The position numbers were made by a program, and so were the translations under genes. This document shows, piece after piece, positions 54,029-63,378 of a stretch of 64,000 nucleotides of DNA. Source of the stretch: Candidatus Terasakiella magnetica (GTDB lineage: Bacteria > Pseudomonadota > Alphaproteobacteria > Rhodospirillales > Terasakiellaceae). The notes beneath the pieces are model-generated. The model was not told where the DNA came from and did no database searches. It worked only from the letters and a program-made list of their open reading frames with translations. The stretch is taken from assembly GCF_900093605.1 (NCBI RefSeq), contig NZ_FLYE01000023.1, forward strand, positions 263,830 to 327,829. Direction: 5' to 3'. Positions within the stretch are counted from its first letter, which is position 1. Every line of letters starts with the position of its first letter.

Positions 54029-55447
54029 CTAGGGGCGTTTTTTTAAAATCTTGCCCGGGTTCATAATGTTATTGGGATCAAGGCTGTTTTTAATGCTGTG
54101 CATCATGTCCAGTTCAGGGCCTTCGCGAAACAGTTCCATCTCGTTTGTTTTTAACAGGCCAATGCCATGTTCTGCACTAAACGAGCCACCGTATTTCTCT
54201 GCCATCTCATGGACGATTTCGTTAAAATCACTCCAATGGGCAAGAAAAGCATCCTTTTCCATGTCAATAGGTTGGCTGATGTTAAAATGGATATTACCAT
54301 CACCCACATGACCAAAGGCGCAGATGCGCGAATTCGGCACTATGTTACCTATCATATGTGAAGTTTCTTCAAGAAATTCAGCAATATGAGAAAGCGGAAC
54401 AGACACATCATGTTTAATGGAGCCGCCTTCACATTTTTGTGCCTCAGACATATTTTCACGCAAGGCCCAAAACTGGCTTGCTTGGCTTAAATCCTTTGCC
54501 ACACTGGCATTATGCAAAAAGCCTTTATCAAAAAGCGGGTGGAGAGCCTCTTCAAGGGCGGTTGTTAACTGGCTGTCAGGGCGCGAGCTGGCAACTTCCA
54601 CCACCCCATACCAGTGATAAGGCGCATGAAAAGGGTCACGCGCAGCTTTCATATGTTTGGTGACCATCTCAAGGCCAAAGCGCGGCATGATCTCAAAAGC
54701 GCTGAGCTCTTCGCCAAATTGGTCGCGCAAAATGGCAAAGACTTCCATCAGGTCGTGCGGTGTTTCTGCCCCTAAAAAGGCAACCGCTGTGTCTTTTGGT
54801 TTGGCAGAGAGTTTCAAAACAGCACCCGTGATAACGCCCAAGGTGCCTTCTGATCCGATAAACAGATGTTTGAGGTCATAACCCGTATTGTCTTTTCGCA
54901 AAGCGCGCAAACCATCCCACAACCGCCCATCGGGCAGGGCCACTTCAAGGCCCAGCGTGAGGTCGCGCATATTGCCATAGCGCAGCACATGTACCCCGCC
55001 TGCATTGGTGGCAAGGTTTCCGCCAATTTGGCAACTGCCTTGGGCAGCAAGGGAGAGCGGGAAGAAAAGCCCGGCTTTTTCAGCTGCTTCCTGAATGGTT
55101 TGTAAAATACAGCCTGCATCAACGGTGATGGTGGCGTTTAGTGGATCAATCTGGCGAATTTTATTAAGCCTGGAGAGGTTGAGCAATATCCCGCCATTGG
55201 GTACCGCCCCGCCGCAATGCCCCGTATTTCCCCCTTGGGGGACGACTGCCACATCATGGTCATTACAAATGGCAAGAACCTCGGCAACTTCTTGGGCGCT
55301 GGCGGGTTTGATCAGCACATCGCACTGGCCTTTAAACTTATTGCGGCTTTCCACCAGATAGGGCGCGATTTCAGCTTGATTGGTGATGAAACCTTTATCA
55401 CCCACAATAGATTGGAGCGTTTGAAGTATGGCAGCGGAAAGGGGCAT
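54029..55447 (-). CDS. FAD-binding D-2-hydroxyacid dehydrogenase (GlcD/D2HGDH type)
   Basis: A 472-residue VAO-family flavoprotein. The FAD domain has VAVVPQGGNTGHCGGAVPNG, QGSCQIGGNLATNAGGVHVL, YGNMRDLTLGLEVALPDG and FIGSEGTLGVITGAVLKL. The C-terminal domain has CAFGHVGDGNIHFNIS with the metal-binding His residues and GGSFSAEHGIGLLKTNEM. The GHCGG and HGIG signatures fit D-2-hydroxyglutarate or D-lactate dehydrogenases; the exact substrate is not decided by sequence. It runs divergently from gatC. Confidence 0.9.
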   Translation of the reverse strand: MPLSAAILQTLQSIVGDKGFITNQAEIAPYLVESRNKFKGQCDVLIKPASAQEVAEVLAICNDHDVAVVPQGGNTGHCGGAVPNGGILLNLSRLNKIRQIDPLNATITVDAGCILQTIQEAAEKAGLFFPLSLAAQGSCQIGGNLATNAGGVHVLRYGNMRDLTLGLEVALPDGRLWDGLRALRKDNTGYDLKHLFIGSEGTLGVITGAVLKLSAKPKDTAVAFLGAETPHDLMEVFAILRDQFGEELSAFEIMPRFGLEMVTKHMKAARDPFHAPYHWYGVVEVASSRPDSQLTTALEEALHPLFDKGFLHNASVAKDLSQASQFWALRENMSEAQKCEGGSIKHDVSVPLSHIAEFLEETSHMIGNIVPNSRICAFGHVGDGNIHFNISQPIDMEKDAFLAHWSDFNEIVHEMAEKYGGSFSAEHGIGLLKTNEMELFREGPELDMMHSIKNSLDPNNIMNPGKILKKRP

Positions 55448-55597
55448 TGTTTCTTATATTTTCAGATCGGCTTAAAGGTTACTCTTTTTTCCACTCTACC
55501 CCTTGTTTCTTGTCCGTGCCAGTGCTACTTTCCGCACCGCTATTTTTCACATTATGAGTAGGTCCGTGATACTGGGCCGATAAGGGACGAAATCGTC

Positions 55598-55888
55598 ATG
55601 TCTTCACTGGACAAAGATACCGTCAAGAACATTGCTTTTCTTTCTCGCCTAGAAGTGGCTGATGAAAAGCTTGAGCCGATTGCTCAGGACTTGACTAAAA
55701 TCCTTGATTGGGTTGAACAACTTTCTGAAGTTGATACAGACGGCGTAGAGCCGATGACATCCGTAGCTGCACAGACTTTGCACTGGCGCAAAGATGAAGT
55801 GACCAGCGGCGACCAGCCGGACTTGGTTCTTAAAAATGCACCGGATCAAGACGATCATTGTTACCTCGTGCCTAAGGTGGTTGAATAA
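55598..55888 (+). CDS. gatC: Asp-tRNA(Asn)/Glu-tRNA(Gln) amidotransferase subunit GatC
   Basis: A 96-residue subunit that wraps GatA and GatB in the amidotransferase that corrects Glu-tRNA(Gln) and Asp-tRNA(Asn). It starts [20 protein letters not shown] and contains [20 protein letters not shown], then PMTSVA and [11 protein letters not shown], the standard ending. AAGGGACG precedes the start. It is followed by gatA after two bases and gatB, forming the gatCAB operon. Confidence 0.96.
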   Translation: MSSLDKDTVKNIAFLSRLEVADEKLEPIAQDLTKILDWVEQLSEVDTDGVEPMTSVAAQTLHWRKDEVTSGDQPDLVLKNAPDQDDHCYLVPKVVE

Positions 55889-55890
55889 TC

Positions 55891-57369
55891 ATGACAAAAT
55901 TGACCAATCTCACATTGGCTGAGGCCCGCGATGGGCTTAAGGCTGGTGACTTCAGCGCTGTTGAGCTAACCCAAGCTCACGTTGATACGATGGCTGCGCG
56001 CAAAGAGTTAAACGCGTTTATTACAGAAACACCTGAGCTTGCCCTTGAACAGGCCAAAGCATCTGATGCCAAGATTAAATCTGGTGATGCGGGTGCCATG
56101 GAAGGTCTGCCGATTGGCATGAAAGACCTTTTCTGTACCAAAGACGTGCGCACAACTGCGGCCTCCAACATTTTGGATAACTTCATCCCGCCCTATGAAT
56201 CCACTGTTTCTTCCAACCTGAAAAAGGCGGGTGCCGTGATGGTTGGTAAAACCAACCTTGATGAATTTGCCATGGGCTCTGCCAATATCACATCTGCTTT
56301 TGGCACGGTTAAAAACCCTTGGGGTTCTAACGTGGATAAAGATTTGGTTCCCGGTGGATCAAGTGGTGGGTCTGCTGCGGCTGTGGCAGGTGAGCTTTGC
56401 TTGGCAGCCACAGGCACGGATACGGGTGGTTCCATCCGTCAACCAGCATCCTTTAGCGGCATTGTTGGCTTAAAGCCAACATATGGGCGTTGTTCGCGCT
56501 GGGGCATCGTGGCCTTTGCGTCTTCTTTGGACCAAGCTGGCCCCATGACCAAGACGGTACGTGACAGTGCCATCATGTTGCAATCCATGGCGGGTTATGA
56601 CGTGCATGATTCCACATCAGCACGTGTTGAGCTGCCAGACTTTGAAGCTGCCCTTACAGGTGACATCAAAGGATTGAAAGTCGGTATTCCAAACGAATAT
56701 AAAGTCGATGGCATGCCAGAAGAAATCACTGCGCTTTGGAAACAGGGTGAAGAGATGCTCAAAGATGCGGGTGCTGAAATCGTTCCGGTTTCCTTGCCCC
56801 ATACAAAATATGCGTTGGCGACATATTATATCGTTGCGCCTGCAGAAGCCTCTTCTAACTTGGCGCGTTATGACGGTGTACGTTACGGTCACCGTGCAGA
56901 AGGTGAGCTTGAGAACCTTGATGATCTTTACATGAAGACACGCGGTCAAGGTTTTGGTGAAGAAGTGCAACGCCGTATCATGATCGGCACCTACGTGCTT
57001 TCAGCAGGCTATTATGATGCTTATTATGCCAAAGCACAGAAAATCCGCACACTCATTTCACAGGATTTCGCTAAAGCGCACGAAGCGTGTGATGTGATTT
57101 TGACACCGACTTGTCCGTCTGAGGCATTCGGCATTGGTGAGAATGAAGATGATCCGGTGAAAATGTATCTCAACGACGTCTTTACGGTCCCGACTTCACT
57201 GGCAGGTTTGCCGGGGATTTCTGTTCCGGCTGGTTTGTCACAGGGCGGTTTGCCTTTGGGCTTGCAGTTGATTGGTCGTCCGTTTGATGAAGAAACACTG
57301 CTGCGTTCTGCAGAAGTATTGGAAAAGGCGGCTGGTTTCAGCGCCAAGCCTAAGATGTTGGAGGCCTAA
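55891..57369 (+). CDS. gatA: Asp-tRNA(Asn)/Glu-tRNA(Gln) amidotransferase subunit GatA
   Basis: The 492-residue amidase subunit frees ammonia from glutamine. It shows [20 protein letters not shown] with the catalytic Lys, [20 protein letters not shown], the glycine/serine-rich [16 protein letters not shown] with the cis-Ser, and [20 protein letters not shown] with the nucleophile Ser. The later [40 protein letters not shown] and [20 protein letters not shown] are specific to GatA. It lies between gatC and gatB with gaps of two or three bases. Confidence 0.98.
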   Translation: MTKLTNLTLAEARDGLKAGDFSAVELTQAHVDTMAARKELNAFITETPELALEQAKASDAKIKSGDAGAMEGLPIGMKDLFCTKDVRTTAASNILDNFIPPYESTVSSNLKKAGAVMVGKTNLDEFAMGSANITSAFGTVKNPWGSNVDKDLVPGGSSGGSAAAVAGELCLAATGTDTGGSIRQPASFSGIVGLKPTYGRCSRWGIVAFASSLDQAGPMTKTVRDSAIMLQSMAGYDVHDSTSARVELPDFEAALTGDIKGLKVGIPNEYKVDGMPEEITALWKQGEEMLKDAGAEIVPVSLPHTKYALATYYIVAPAEASSNLARYDGVRYGHRAEGELENLDDLYMKTRGQGFGEEVQRRIMIGTYVLSAGYYDAYYAKAQKIRTLISQDFAKAHEACDVILTPTCPSEAFGIGENEDDPVKMYLNDVFTVPTSLAGLPGISVPAGLSQGGLPLGLQLIGRPFDEETLLRSAEVLEKAAGFSAKPKMLEA

Positions 57370-57372
57370 AAG

Positions 57373-58830
57373 ATGGGTTACGTAATCAAAGGTGAAACAG
57401 GCGATTGGGAACTGGTCATCGGTTTGGAAGTTCACTGTCAGGTGATCTCTAATGCCAAGCTGTTTTCTGGTGCATCCACAACGTTTGGGGCAGAACCAAA
57501 CCATAATGTGGCTTTCTTAGATGCTGGTATGCCGGGCATGTTGCCTGTTATTAACGAGCAATGTATTGAACATGCTGTTCGCACAGGTCTGGGCTTAAAA
57601 GCGCAGATTAACGAATATTCTGTTTTTGCACGTAAAAACTACTTCTATGCAGATTTGCCACTGGGCTATCAAATCTCACAATTTGATAAGCCAATTGTGG
57701 GCGAGGGCACCATGATCCTTGATTTGGAAGATGGTGAAACCAAAGAAGTTGGTATTGAACGTCTTCATATGGAAATTGATGCGGGTAAATCTCAGCATGA
57801 CCAGCACCCAAGCAAGTCTTATATCGACTTGAACCGTGCAGGCGTCTGCTTGATGGAAATCGTGTCCATGCCGGATATGACCTCACCTGAAGAAGCGGGT
57901 GCTTATGTGCGCAAACTGCGCTCTATTGTGCGCTACCTTGAAACATGTGATGGCAACATGGATGAAGGTTCCATGCGCTGTGACGTAAACGTTTCAGTGC
58001 GCAAGGTCGGTGAAGAAGGCCTGCGCACCCGTACAGAAACCAAAAACGTAAACTCCGTTCGTTTTGTGATGCAGACTATTGAAGCTGAATCTGCACGCCA
58101 AGTTGAAGTTTATGAAGAAGGTGGCGAGATCGTTCAGGAAACACGCCTGTTTGACAGCACGACAGGAACAACACGTTCCATGCGTTCTAAAGAACATGCC
58201 CATGATTATCGCTACTTCCCTGATCCTGATCTTCTGCCGTTGGAATTGCCAGCAGGTTATGTGGATGAAATCCGCAAAACGTTGCCGGAACTTCCAGATG
58301 AAAAGAAAGATCGCTTCATCAATGAGTTGGGCCTATCACCTTATGATGCCTCCGTTCTGGTTGCTGAAAAAGAAAAGGCGGATTACTACGAAGTTGTTGC
58401 CAAGGGCCGTGATGGCAAACTGGCGGCAAACTGGGTCATCACCAACCTGTTTGCAGTGTTGAACAAGCAAGGCGTTTCCATTCAGGAAAGTCCGGTTTCT
58501 GCTGAAAACCTCGGAAAACTTGTTGAGTTGATCAGCAACGACACGATTTCTGGCCGTATCGCCAAAGACGTTTTTGAGATTATGATTGAAACAGGCGATA
58601 ACCCTGAAAAGATCGTTGAAGAAAAAGGTCTCAAGCAGATCACGGATACAGGCGCGATTGAAGCCGCCATTGATGAGATTATGGCAGCCAACGAAGATAA
58701 GGTTGAACAAATCCGCGGCGGTAAAGATAAAATGCTGGGCTGGTTTGTCGGTCAAGTCATGAAAGCCACACAGGGTAAAGCCAACCCGGGCGTGGTGAAC
58801 AAACTGCTTCGTGATAAAATTATGGGCTAA
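57373..58830 (+). CDS. gatB: Asp-tRNA(Asn)/Glu-tRNA(Gln) amidotransferase subunit GatB
   Basis: The 485-residue kinase/amidotransferase subunit activates the misacylated tRNA with ATP. It has [80 protein letters not shown] and [20 protein letters not shown], followed by RTETKNVNS. The C-terminal tail domain ends [20 protein letters not shown]. All are GatB hallmarks. The ATG follows the gatA stop by three bases. A long hairpin terminator ends the operon. Confidence 0.98.
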   Translation: MGYVIKGETGDWELVIGLEVHCQVISNAKLFSGASTTFGAEPNHNVAFLDAGMPGMLPVINEQCIEHAVRTGLGLKAQINEYSVFARKNYFYADLPLGYQISQFDKPIVGEGTMILDLEDGETKEVGIERLHMEIDAGKSQHDQHPSKSYIDLNRAGVCLMEIVSMPDMTSPEEAGAYVRKLRSIVRYLETCDGNMDEGSMRCDVNVSVRKVGEEGLRTRTETKNVNSVRFVMQTIEAESARQVEVYEEGGEIVQETRLFDSTTGTTRSMRSKEHAHDYRYFPDPDLLPLELPAGYVDEIRKTLPELPDEKKDRFINELGLSPYDASVLVAEKEKADYYEVVAKGRDGKLAANWVITNLFAVLNKQGVSIQESPVSAENLGKLVELISNDTISGRIAKDVFEIMIETGDNPEKIVEEKGLKQITDTGAIEAAIDEIMAANEDKVEQIRGGKDKMLGWFVGQVMKATQGKANPGVVNKLLRDKIMG

Positions 58831-58851
58831 GCTTTTAGCGCATTAACGTTT

Positions 58852-58890
58852 AATAACGCTCTCAAGGAAACTTGGGGGCGTTATTTTTTT
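58852..58890. terminator. Terminator of gatCAB, overlapping the end of the convergent gene
   Basis: A stem of about 15 bp (58852-58866 with 58871-58885, several G-T pairs inside) closes on a GAAA tetraloop and is followed by seven Ts. The stop codon of the minus-strand gene (58881-58883) lies inside it. Confidence 0.9.
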
Positions 58891-59114
58891 GTCTGGCCGC
58901 GATTGGGGATGTTTGAGGCCACGCGGCCTTTTTCTGTAATGGTTGTTTTATGAAACCCTGCACCAAAAACAGAACGTCGTACCCAGCCCTTTTTCTCACA
59001 TTCTTCAATAGTACGTTCCAAGATCGTATCGGAAATATCATCAGCAACCGCAATGTCACCGGACATGACAAGCAATTCAAGAAGGAGGCGCTGTTGAGGA
59101 AGAACATCTGGCAT
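58881..59114 (-). CDS. Small hypothetical protein
   Basis: A 77-residue protein starting MPDVLPQQRLLLELLVMSGD. It has a helix-rich first half (IAVADDISDTILERTIEECE) and a basic second half (KKGWVRRSVFGAGFHKTTIT, EKGRVASNIP). The layout, helix followed by a basic hairpin, would suit a small winged-helix-like DNA-binding protein, but I do not recognise the family. It converges with gatB and is a single gene. Confidence 0.65.
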   Translation of the reverse strand: MPDVLPQQRLLLELLVMSGDIAVADDISDTILERTIEECEKKGWVRRSVFGAGFHKTTITEKGRVASNIPNRGQTKK

Positions 59115-59247
59115 AAGGACACCTGGCTAAATTAGTTTTCTCACATAAAAATTACAAAAGAGAGAAGTGTGAGGTCAATCATATTTTTTGTTTTTGAATA
59201 ATTTAAAATAGCTTAGAATTCTTAAAACTCTCTAAACGGTGGTATTT

Positions 59248-59934
59248 ATGATTGATCTTTATTCCTGGCCGACCCCAAACGGCCATAAAGTCCATATTAT
59301 GTTGGAAGAAACGGGGCTGGATTATACTGTCCATGGCGTCAATATCGCCAATGGGGAACAGTTTGAAGAAGGTTTCCTTGCCATAAGCCCTAATAATAAA
59401 ATCCCCGCAATTGTGGACCATGATGGTCCAGAGGGAAAAGCCATTAGCCTGTTTGAAAGCGGGGCAATCCTGATCTATCTGGCAGAAAAAACAGGCTCAA
59501 AGCTTTTGCCAAGCACGCCTGACAAACGTTATGAGGTCCTGCAATGGCTGATGTTCCAGATGGGCGGCCTTGGCCCCATGTTGGGGCAGGCGCATCATTT
59601 TAGAAAATATGCCCCTGTGCAGGTCGATTATGGCATTGAGCGCTACACCAATGAGGCCACGCGCCTTTATGGGGTGATGGATAAACGATTGGGGCAGGCT
59701 GACTATCTGGCAGGTGACTATTCTATCGCCGATATCGCAGCTATGCCGTGGATACGTTCATATAAAGATCAGGGCCAAGACCTAGACAGTTATCCAAACT
59801 TGAAACGCTGGTTTCTTGCGATTAAAGAGCGCAAAGCCGTGCGCCGCGGCCTTGCTGTTTTGGACGAACATACCCGCAAAACCCCTTATGATGATGAAGA
59901 ACTTAAAACCCTGTTTAACGTTGAGAGAAAATAA
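59248..59934 (+). CDS. Glutathione S-transferase family protein
   Basis: A 228-residue two-domain GST. The thioredoxin-like N-terminal domain reads MIDLYSWPTPNGHKVHIMLE with a TPNG motif in the catalytic position and SPNNKIPAIVD with the cis-Pro. The helical domain has FESGAILIYLAEKTGSKLLP and YSIADIAAMPWIRSYKDQGQ. It resembles the YfcG/YghU (Nu-class) disulfide-bond reductase GSTs of bacteria. The start at 59248 fits the family N-terminus; a start three codons upstream is possible. The substrate is unknown. Confidence 0.9.
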   Translation: MIDLYSWPTPNGHKVHIMLEETGLDYTVHGVNIANGEQFEEGFLAISPNNKIPAIVDHDGPEGKAISLFESGAILIYLAEKTGSKLLPSTPDKRYEVLQWLMFQMGGLGPMLGQAHHFRKYAPVQVDYGIERYTNEATRLYGVMDKRLGQADYLAGDYSIADIAAMPWIRSYKDQGQDLDSYPNLKRWFLAIKERKAVRRGLAVLDEHTRKTPYDDEELKTLFNVERK

Positions 59935-60003
59935 TTCGCAAAAAGCAGTTTTTGAACATTGACAGCGCCTCCATGTATTTGTAGAACCCTTGAACCACAC
60001 CGT

Positions 60004-60093
60004 GGATAGTTGGCCGAGTGGCTGAAGGCGCTCCCCTGCTAAGGGAGTATGGGTTAACGCTCATCGAGGGTTCGAATCCCTCACTGTCCGCCA
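60004..60093 (+). tRNA. tRNA-Ser (anticodon GCU)
   Basis: A 90-base class II tRNA. The acceptor stem is GGATAGT with ACTGTCC (one G-T pair), followed by discriminator G and encoded CCA. The anticodon arm is CTCCC-CTGCTAA-GGGAG, giving anticodon GCT (reads AGC/AGU serine codons). A long variable arm and the TTCGAAT T-loop are present. It lies at the edge of the serine-recombinase island. Confidence 0.96.
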
Positions 60094-60101
60094 GAATTTT
60101 T

Positions 60102-60140
60102 AAAGCGAACCGCTGATTATCAGTTGGTTCGCTTTTTCTT
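60102..60140 (+). terminator. Terminator of the tRNA-Ser gene
   Basis: A 10-bp stem (60102-60111 with 60126-60135, AAAGCGAACC/GGTTCGCTTT) with an inner CTGAT/ATCAG pairing is followed by TTCTTT. It begins nine bases after the encoded CCA. Confidence 0.9.
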
Positions 60141-60177
60141 TGTAATATGCTTTATAAATCAAATAGTTGCGGGCGGC

Positions 60178-60233
60178 AGCGCATCATTGTAGTGCGCTAA
60201 GCTGAACCGGAGACGGCGAATTCGGAGCCGAAT
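60178..60233. repeat. Two inverted repeats near the recombinase end of the island
   Basis: AGCGCA/TGCGCT (60178-60183 with 60193-60198) and ATTCGG-AG-CCGAAT (60220-60233) lie between the tRNA terminator and the recombinase terminator. They may be part of an attachment site or of binding sites for the recombinase; this is inference from position. Confidence 0.35.
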
Positions 60234-60278
60234 ATCTTAAATATCTCTGTGACGATTTGACCCAGTTTAATTCAGCAA

Positions 60279-60306
60279 TAAAAAAGCCCTCCACACCGGG
60301 AGGGCT
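60279..60306 (-). terminator. Terminator of the recombinase operon
   Basis: On the minus strand, AGCCCTCC/GGAGGGCT (60285-60292 with 60299-60306) with a six-base loop is followed by a T run. It lies 21 bases after the recombinase stop codon. Confidence 0.9.
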
Positions 60307-60327
60307 GGGCGGTCATATCTGACGTAT

Positions 60328-61941
60328 TTAGATTCCAAAAAGCTGTTCTTGTTCACTCCAGTCCGAAGGCAAGGTCTTCAAGGTCATGAGCTTATTTGCC
60401 GTCATGGTTTGAGGCTGAGTACCTGTAATAATAGCTTCCTGAATTTTTGGAGATAGGGCAGATACGCGAAGTAGCTTGCCGATATAGGTCAGCGAAACAC
60501 CTTCTTGCCGGGCAAGCGCGGACAGACTGAGCTGATCCGTTGACGTCAACTTTTCCATAAGGGTATGAGCTTTGGCTAAAATGGTGATTAAGGTCGCATC
60601 GTTCTTTGGCTTCCTTTTTACCTCACCGAGAACAATTTTCTTCTCCATGCCACAGCGTTTGAGTTGGGCGGGAATGTTTAGGGATGCGAAGCTGTCTTCG
60701 CTGTCCTGCTTATCATTCAGTTCAATATTGGAAACCTGAATGGTCACTTCTTTCGTATCAACCGTGATGGAATGAACAAGTTGTTTGACCAGAAAAACAC
60801 GCTTGAAGCTGTTGTCATCTTTTAGAGTTTTAACGAACTCCGCGTATCGATCAGCATCTTCAGTCGTTTTGATGTTCTTCGGGTCGTTTAAAAAGGCACA
60901 GAGATTGATGATTACAATTTGTTCGATATCGGCTGCAGGAAGCCTGAGGCTTTCATTCACGTAATAGCGATAGCGTTTCTTCCCAGAAGCCGTTTTCTTA
61001 ACCGCATGACTGGGCGTCAAACGGTTCCCGTCCCTATCAAAGATCAAACCAGTGAGCAGGCTTCCATTCTTGCAATTAACCTTGCCTTCTTGGTTGTTCT
61101 GATTTTCATCCAACACGTCCTGAACCTGTTGCCAAAGACCCATGTCGATAATCGGTTCATGCTTTGCGTCATACACATTCTGCTTATGCCTGATCTTACC
61201 GATGTAAACCGGGTTTCGTAAAATGGTGTAGAGTGCGCCTCTGGCCAGTGAATTGCCTCCCGTTAGATTACCTGTTTTAGAGATGCGGAGTTTGCTGACT
61301 ATGCCTCGTTTATCCAAGTTAGCTTTCAGCTCTCTGACTGATTTAAGTTTCAGGTAGGTCTGGAAAATATCACGTACCGTGTTGGCTTCGTCCTCATTGA
61401 TGACAAGCAGCTTGTCTTCCTTGTCGTACCCAAGGGCCAGTAGGCCACCCATCCACATGCCTTTCTTCTTGGAGGCTGCAATCTTATCTCGTACTCGTTC
61501 GCCAATCACTTCGCGTTCAAACTGCGCAAACGACAAAAGGACATTCAAGGTCAGTCGCCCCATGGAAGTGGTCGTATTAAACTGCTGGGTGACGGAGACA
61601 AAAGACACGGGATGATCCGGGTTATCAAATATCTCCACCATCTTGGCAAAATCAGCTAAGGCGCGGGTCAGGCGATCAATCTTGTAAACGACAACCGTGT
61701 CGATCAGGCCTGCCTCAATATCCGCCATGAGTTGCTTCAAGGCTGGACGATCCATATTGCCACCAGAGAAACCGCCATCATCATACAAGGTTGGCAACGT
61801 TATCCATCCTTCGTGCCGTTGACTTTGGATGTAGGCCTCACATGCTTCGCGTTGTGCATGAAGCGTGTTAAAAGTTTGGTCCAATCCTTCCTCGGTGGAT
61901 TTGCGGGTATAAATGGCGCATCTAACAGTTTTCTTGCTCAT
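60328..61941 (-). CDS. Large serine recombinase (site-specific integrase/resolvase family)
   Basis: A 537-residue recombinase. The catalytic resolvase domain begins VRCAIYTRKSTEEGLDQTFN with the active-site Ser in TRKST, then DDGGFSGGNMDRPALKQLMA, IDTVVVYKIDRLTRALADFA with the R-L-x-R active-site Arg residues, and FERE just before GERVRDKIAASKKKGMWMGG. The recombinase domain has YTILRNPVYIGKIRHK. Instead of the usual Cys-rich zinc ribbon the next segment has few cysteines (KVNCKNGSLLTGLIFDRDGN), and a helix-turn-helix-like segment ends the protein (LSALARQEGVSLTYIGKLLR). It starts inside the end of the preceding coiled-coil gene (ATGA overlap). Confidence 0.93.
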   Translation of the reverse strand: MSKKTVRCAIYTRKSTEEGLDQTFNTLHAQREACEAYIQSQRHEGWITLPTLYDDGGFSGGNMDRPALKQLMADIEAGLIDTVVVYKIDRLTRALADFAKMVEIFDNPDHPVSFVSVTQQFNTTTSMGRLTLNVLLSFAQFEREVIGERVRDKIAASKKKGMWMGGLLALGYDKEDKLLVINEDEANTVRDIFQTYLKLKSVRELKANLDKRGIVSKLRISKTGNLTGGNSLARGALYTILRNPVYIGKIRHKQNVYDAKHEPIIDMGLWQQVQDVLDENQNNQEGKVNCKNGSLLTGLIFDRDGNRLTPSHAVKKTASGKKRYRYYVNESLRLPAADIEQIVIINLCAFLNDPKNIKTTEDADRYAEFVKTLKDDNSFKRVFLVKQLVHSITVDTKEVTIQVSNIELNDKQDSEDSFASLNIPAQLKRCGMEKKIVLGEVKRKPKNDATLITILAKAHTLMEKLTSTDQLSLSALARQEGVSLTYIGKLLRVSALSPKIQEAIITGTQPQTMTANKLMTLKTLPSDWSEQEQLFGI

Positions 61942-62975
61942 GATCTAACCCTCGGCGGTGTCGGGCGTTTATTGAGGCCGAAGAACCGAGGGCCGGACCA
62001 GTGTGATCCGGTGATCAGTTTTGCGATGATAGAAAGGGAAGAATATATCTCTCCTTCATCTTCAAAATCCAGGCTTAGTTTAGTGCTTCTTCGACTGTCG
62101 TAGATAAATTCAATAACTGGATTATCCCCGACAAGTTTAACCACATGACAGGGCTTTTTATAAAAACGGTTATAGCTGCTGCCAATCTTGATGCTATCTA
62201 GGATGACATTATTCAGTTTGAGATGAGCCTGGCCACCTTGGCTTTCCCTTTTAAAGATACAATGCTGTGGATCAATCATCTTCCAGCTTTCAGCATGGGC
62301 CTGCTTGGAGCCAAAGGTGGTGTAGTTGAGGACCTCTTCCCCGAGTTTGTCATTTTCTGAAAGATTGGCAATCCGGTGCGCCTCAGCCTGTTCAGCGCGT
62401 TTTTTCTTTTCCGTAGTTTCACGTTCCTTTTGCTGCTGATCAAGCTTTGCCTGCTCTTTTTGTAGCGCTCTTTCGTGTTCACGCTGTGCTTGCTCGGCTG
62501 CTTGTTTTTCAGCCCGTGCTTTTTCTGCCTTTTGGGCTGCTATGCGTTTTTCTTCACGTTTGCGCTCATATGCCGCCTGCTTTTCTTTTTCCACTTCTTT
62601 AAGCCGCGCCTGATAAGCGGGCAGCAGGTTTGATAAAGACCGGGCATTTTGTCGAATGGCATCCGGATTTGTCTGACTGTAACTATACTGCAGATCAGAA
62701 TGGGCCTGAAGAATATCATCTCTAAGCCTGATTTCCTGATGGGCTTTAATGGCGTTATAGTCTTTCAGGATGCGGTCAGCATATTTTTTGGCCTCATTCA
62801 GTTCGGCCTTTTGTTGGCGCTCAGCTTCCTGTTTTTTCTTTTGGTCTTCCTGCTGTTTCTGTTTCAGCATGCCATCGCCGATTTTAACGGCATCACCCAA
62901 GCTGAAGGCTGATGCCGGTTGCAGAAAAGAAAACGCCAGAATAAAGGCCGGGATCATTAGCAATGATTTTTTCAT
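61938..62975 (-). CDS. Secreted coiled-coil protein of unknown function, island cargo
   Basis: A 345-residue protein. It has a signal peptide (KKSLLMIPAFILAFSFLQPA, SAFS), then a charged helical region from about residue 35 to 205, with heptad-like Lys/Glu/Gln/Ala repeats (KKKQEAERQQKAELNEAKKY) that should form a long coiled coil. A compact C-terminal domain of about 130 residues follows, with SWKMIDPQHCIFKRES, KLNNVILDSIKIGSSYNRFY and VIEFIYDSRRSTKLSLDFED. I do not recognise this domain. The gene ends in a four-base overlap with the recombinase start, so the two are co-translated, an odd pairing of periplasmic and DNA-acting proteins. Confidence 0.8.
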   Translation of the reverse strand: MKKSLLMIPAFILAFSFLQPASAFSLGDAVKIGDGMLKQKQQEDQKKKQEAERQQKAELNEAKKYADRILKDYNAIKAHQEIRLRDDILQAHSDLQYSYSQTNPDAIRQNARSLSNLLPAYQARLKEVEKEKQAAYERKREEKRIAAQKAEKARAEKQAAEQAQREHERALQKEQAKLDQQQKERETTEKKKRAEQAEAHRIANLSENDKLGEEVLNYTTFGSKQAHAESWKMIDPQHCIFKRESQGGQAHLKLNNVILDSIKIGSSYNRFYKKPCHVVKLVGDNPVIEFIYDSRRSTKLSLDFEDEGEIYSSLSIIAKLITGSHWSGPRFFGLNKRPTPPRVRS

Positions 62976-62987
62976 GATCCAATCTCC

Positions 62988-63359
62988 CTATTCCTGCACT
63001 TCAAAGGTCAGCATGTAGCTGCCATTATCACGCAATGCTAGTTGATAGAGAACGGGCACGGTGTTGGCGTTATTCATGGTGATTTTGGCAAAACAGTCCT
63101 TTTTCTTATCAATTGAAGAAGTGAGTTCTGTACTTTCCTTAATTTCAACAACAGCTAGGCCCATGTTACGAGCAAATTGGGACTGGTCAAAGGCTTTGGC
63201 CAGCGTGCCTTTGGCCCGGGAACTGTCGCAAGCAGGCAATCCACCACCTCCGGTAAATTGTCCCAGCAATAGTGATAAGCCAAGTAAAACCAGCGGTATT
63301 CTGAACCACCAGCGTTTGTAAATTGGTTTCTTCGTTGAAGTTGTGTCTTTCTCAGACAT
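62988..63359 (-). CDS. Hypothetical single-span membrane protein, island cargo
   Basis: A 123-residue protein with a short polar N-terminus (MSEKDTTSTKKPIYKRWWFR), one membrane segment (IPLVLLGLSLLLGQF), then about 80 residues that should be periplasmic, with cysteines in LPACDSS and KKDCFAK that could form a disulfide. The outer domain has KGTLAKAFDQSQFARNMGLA and ALRDNGSYMLTFEVQE. No family recognised. It is the first gene of the recombinase operon, 12 bases before the coiled-coil gene, and probably its membrane partner. Confidence 0.75.
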   Translation of the reverse strand: MSEKDTTSTKKPIYKRWWFRIPLVLLGLSLLLGQFTGGGGLPACDSSRAKGTLAKAFDQSQFARNMGLAVVEIKESTELTSSIDKKKDCFAKITMNNANTVPVLYQLALRDNGSYMLTFEVQE

Positions 63360-63378
63360 GGTCCTACTCCCATAAAAG

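Noticed and set aside
58862..59122. 86-codon minus-strand frame overlapping the 77-codon gene
   Set aside because: The 77-codon frame has more protein-like composition and a plausible start; the 86-codon frame is Leu/Phe/Lys-rich noise in another frame.
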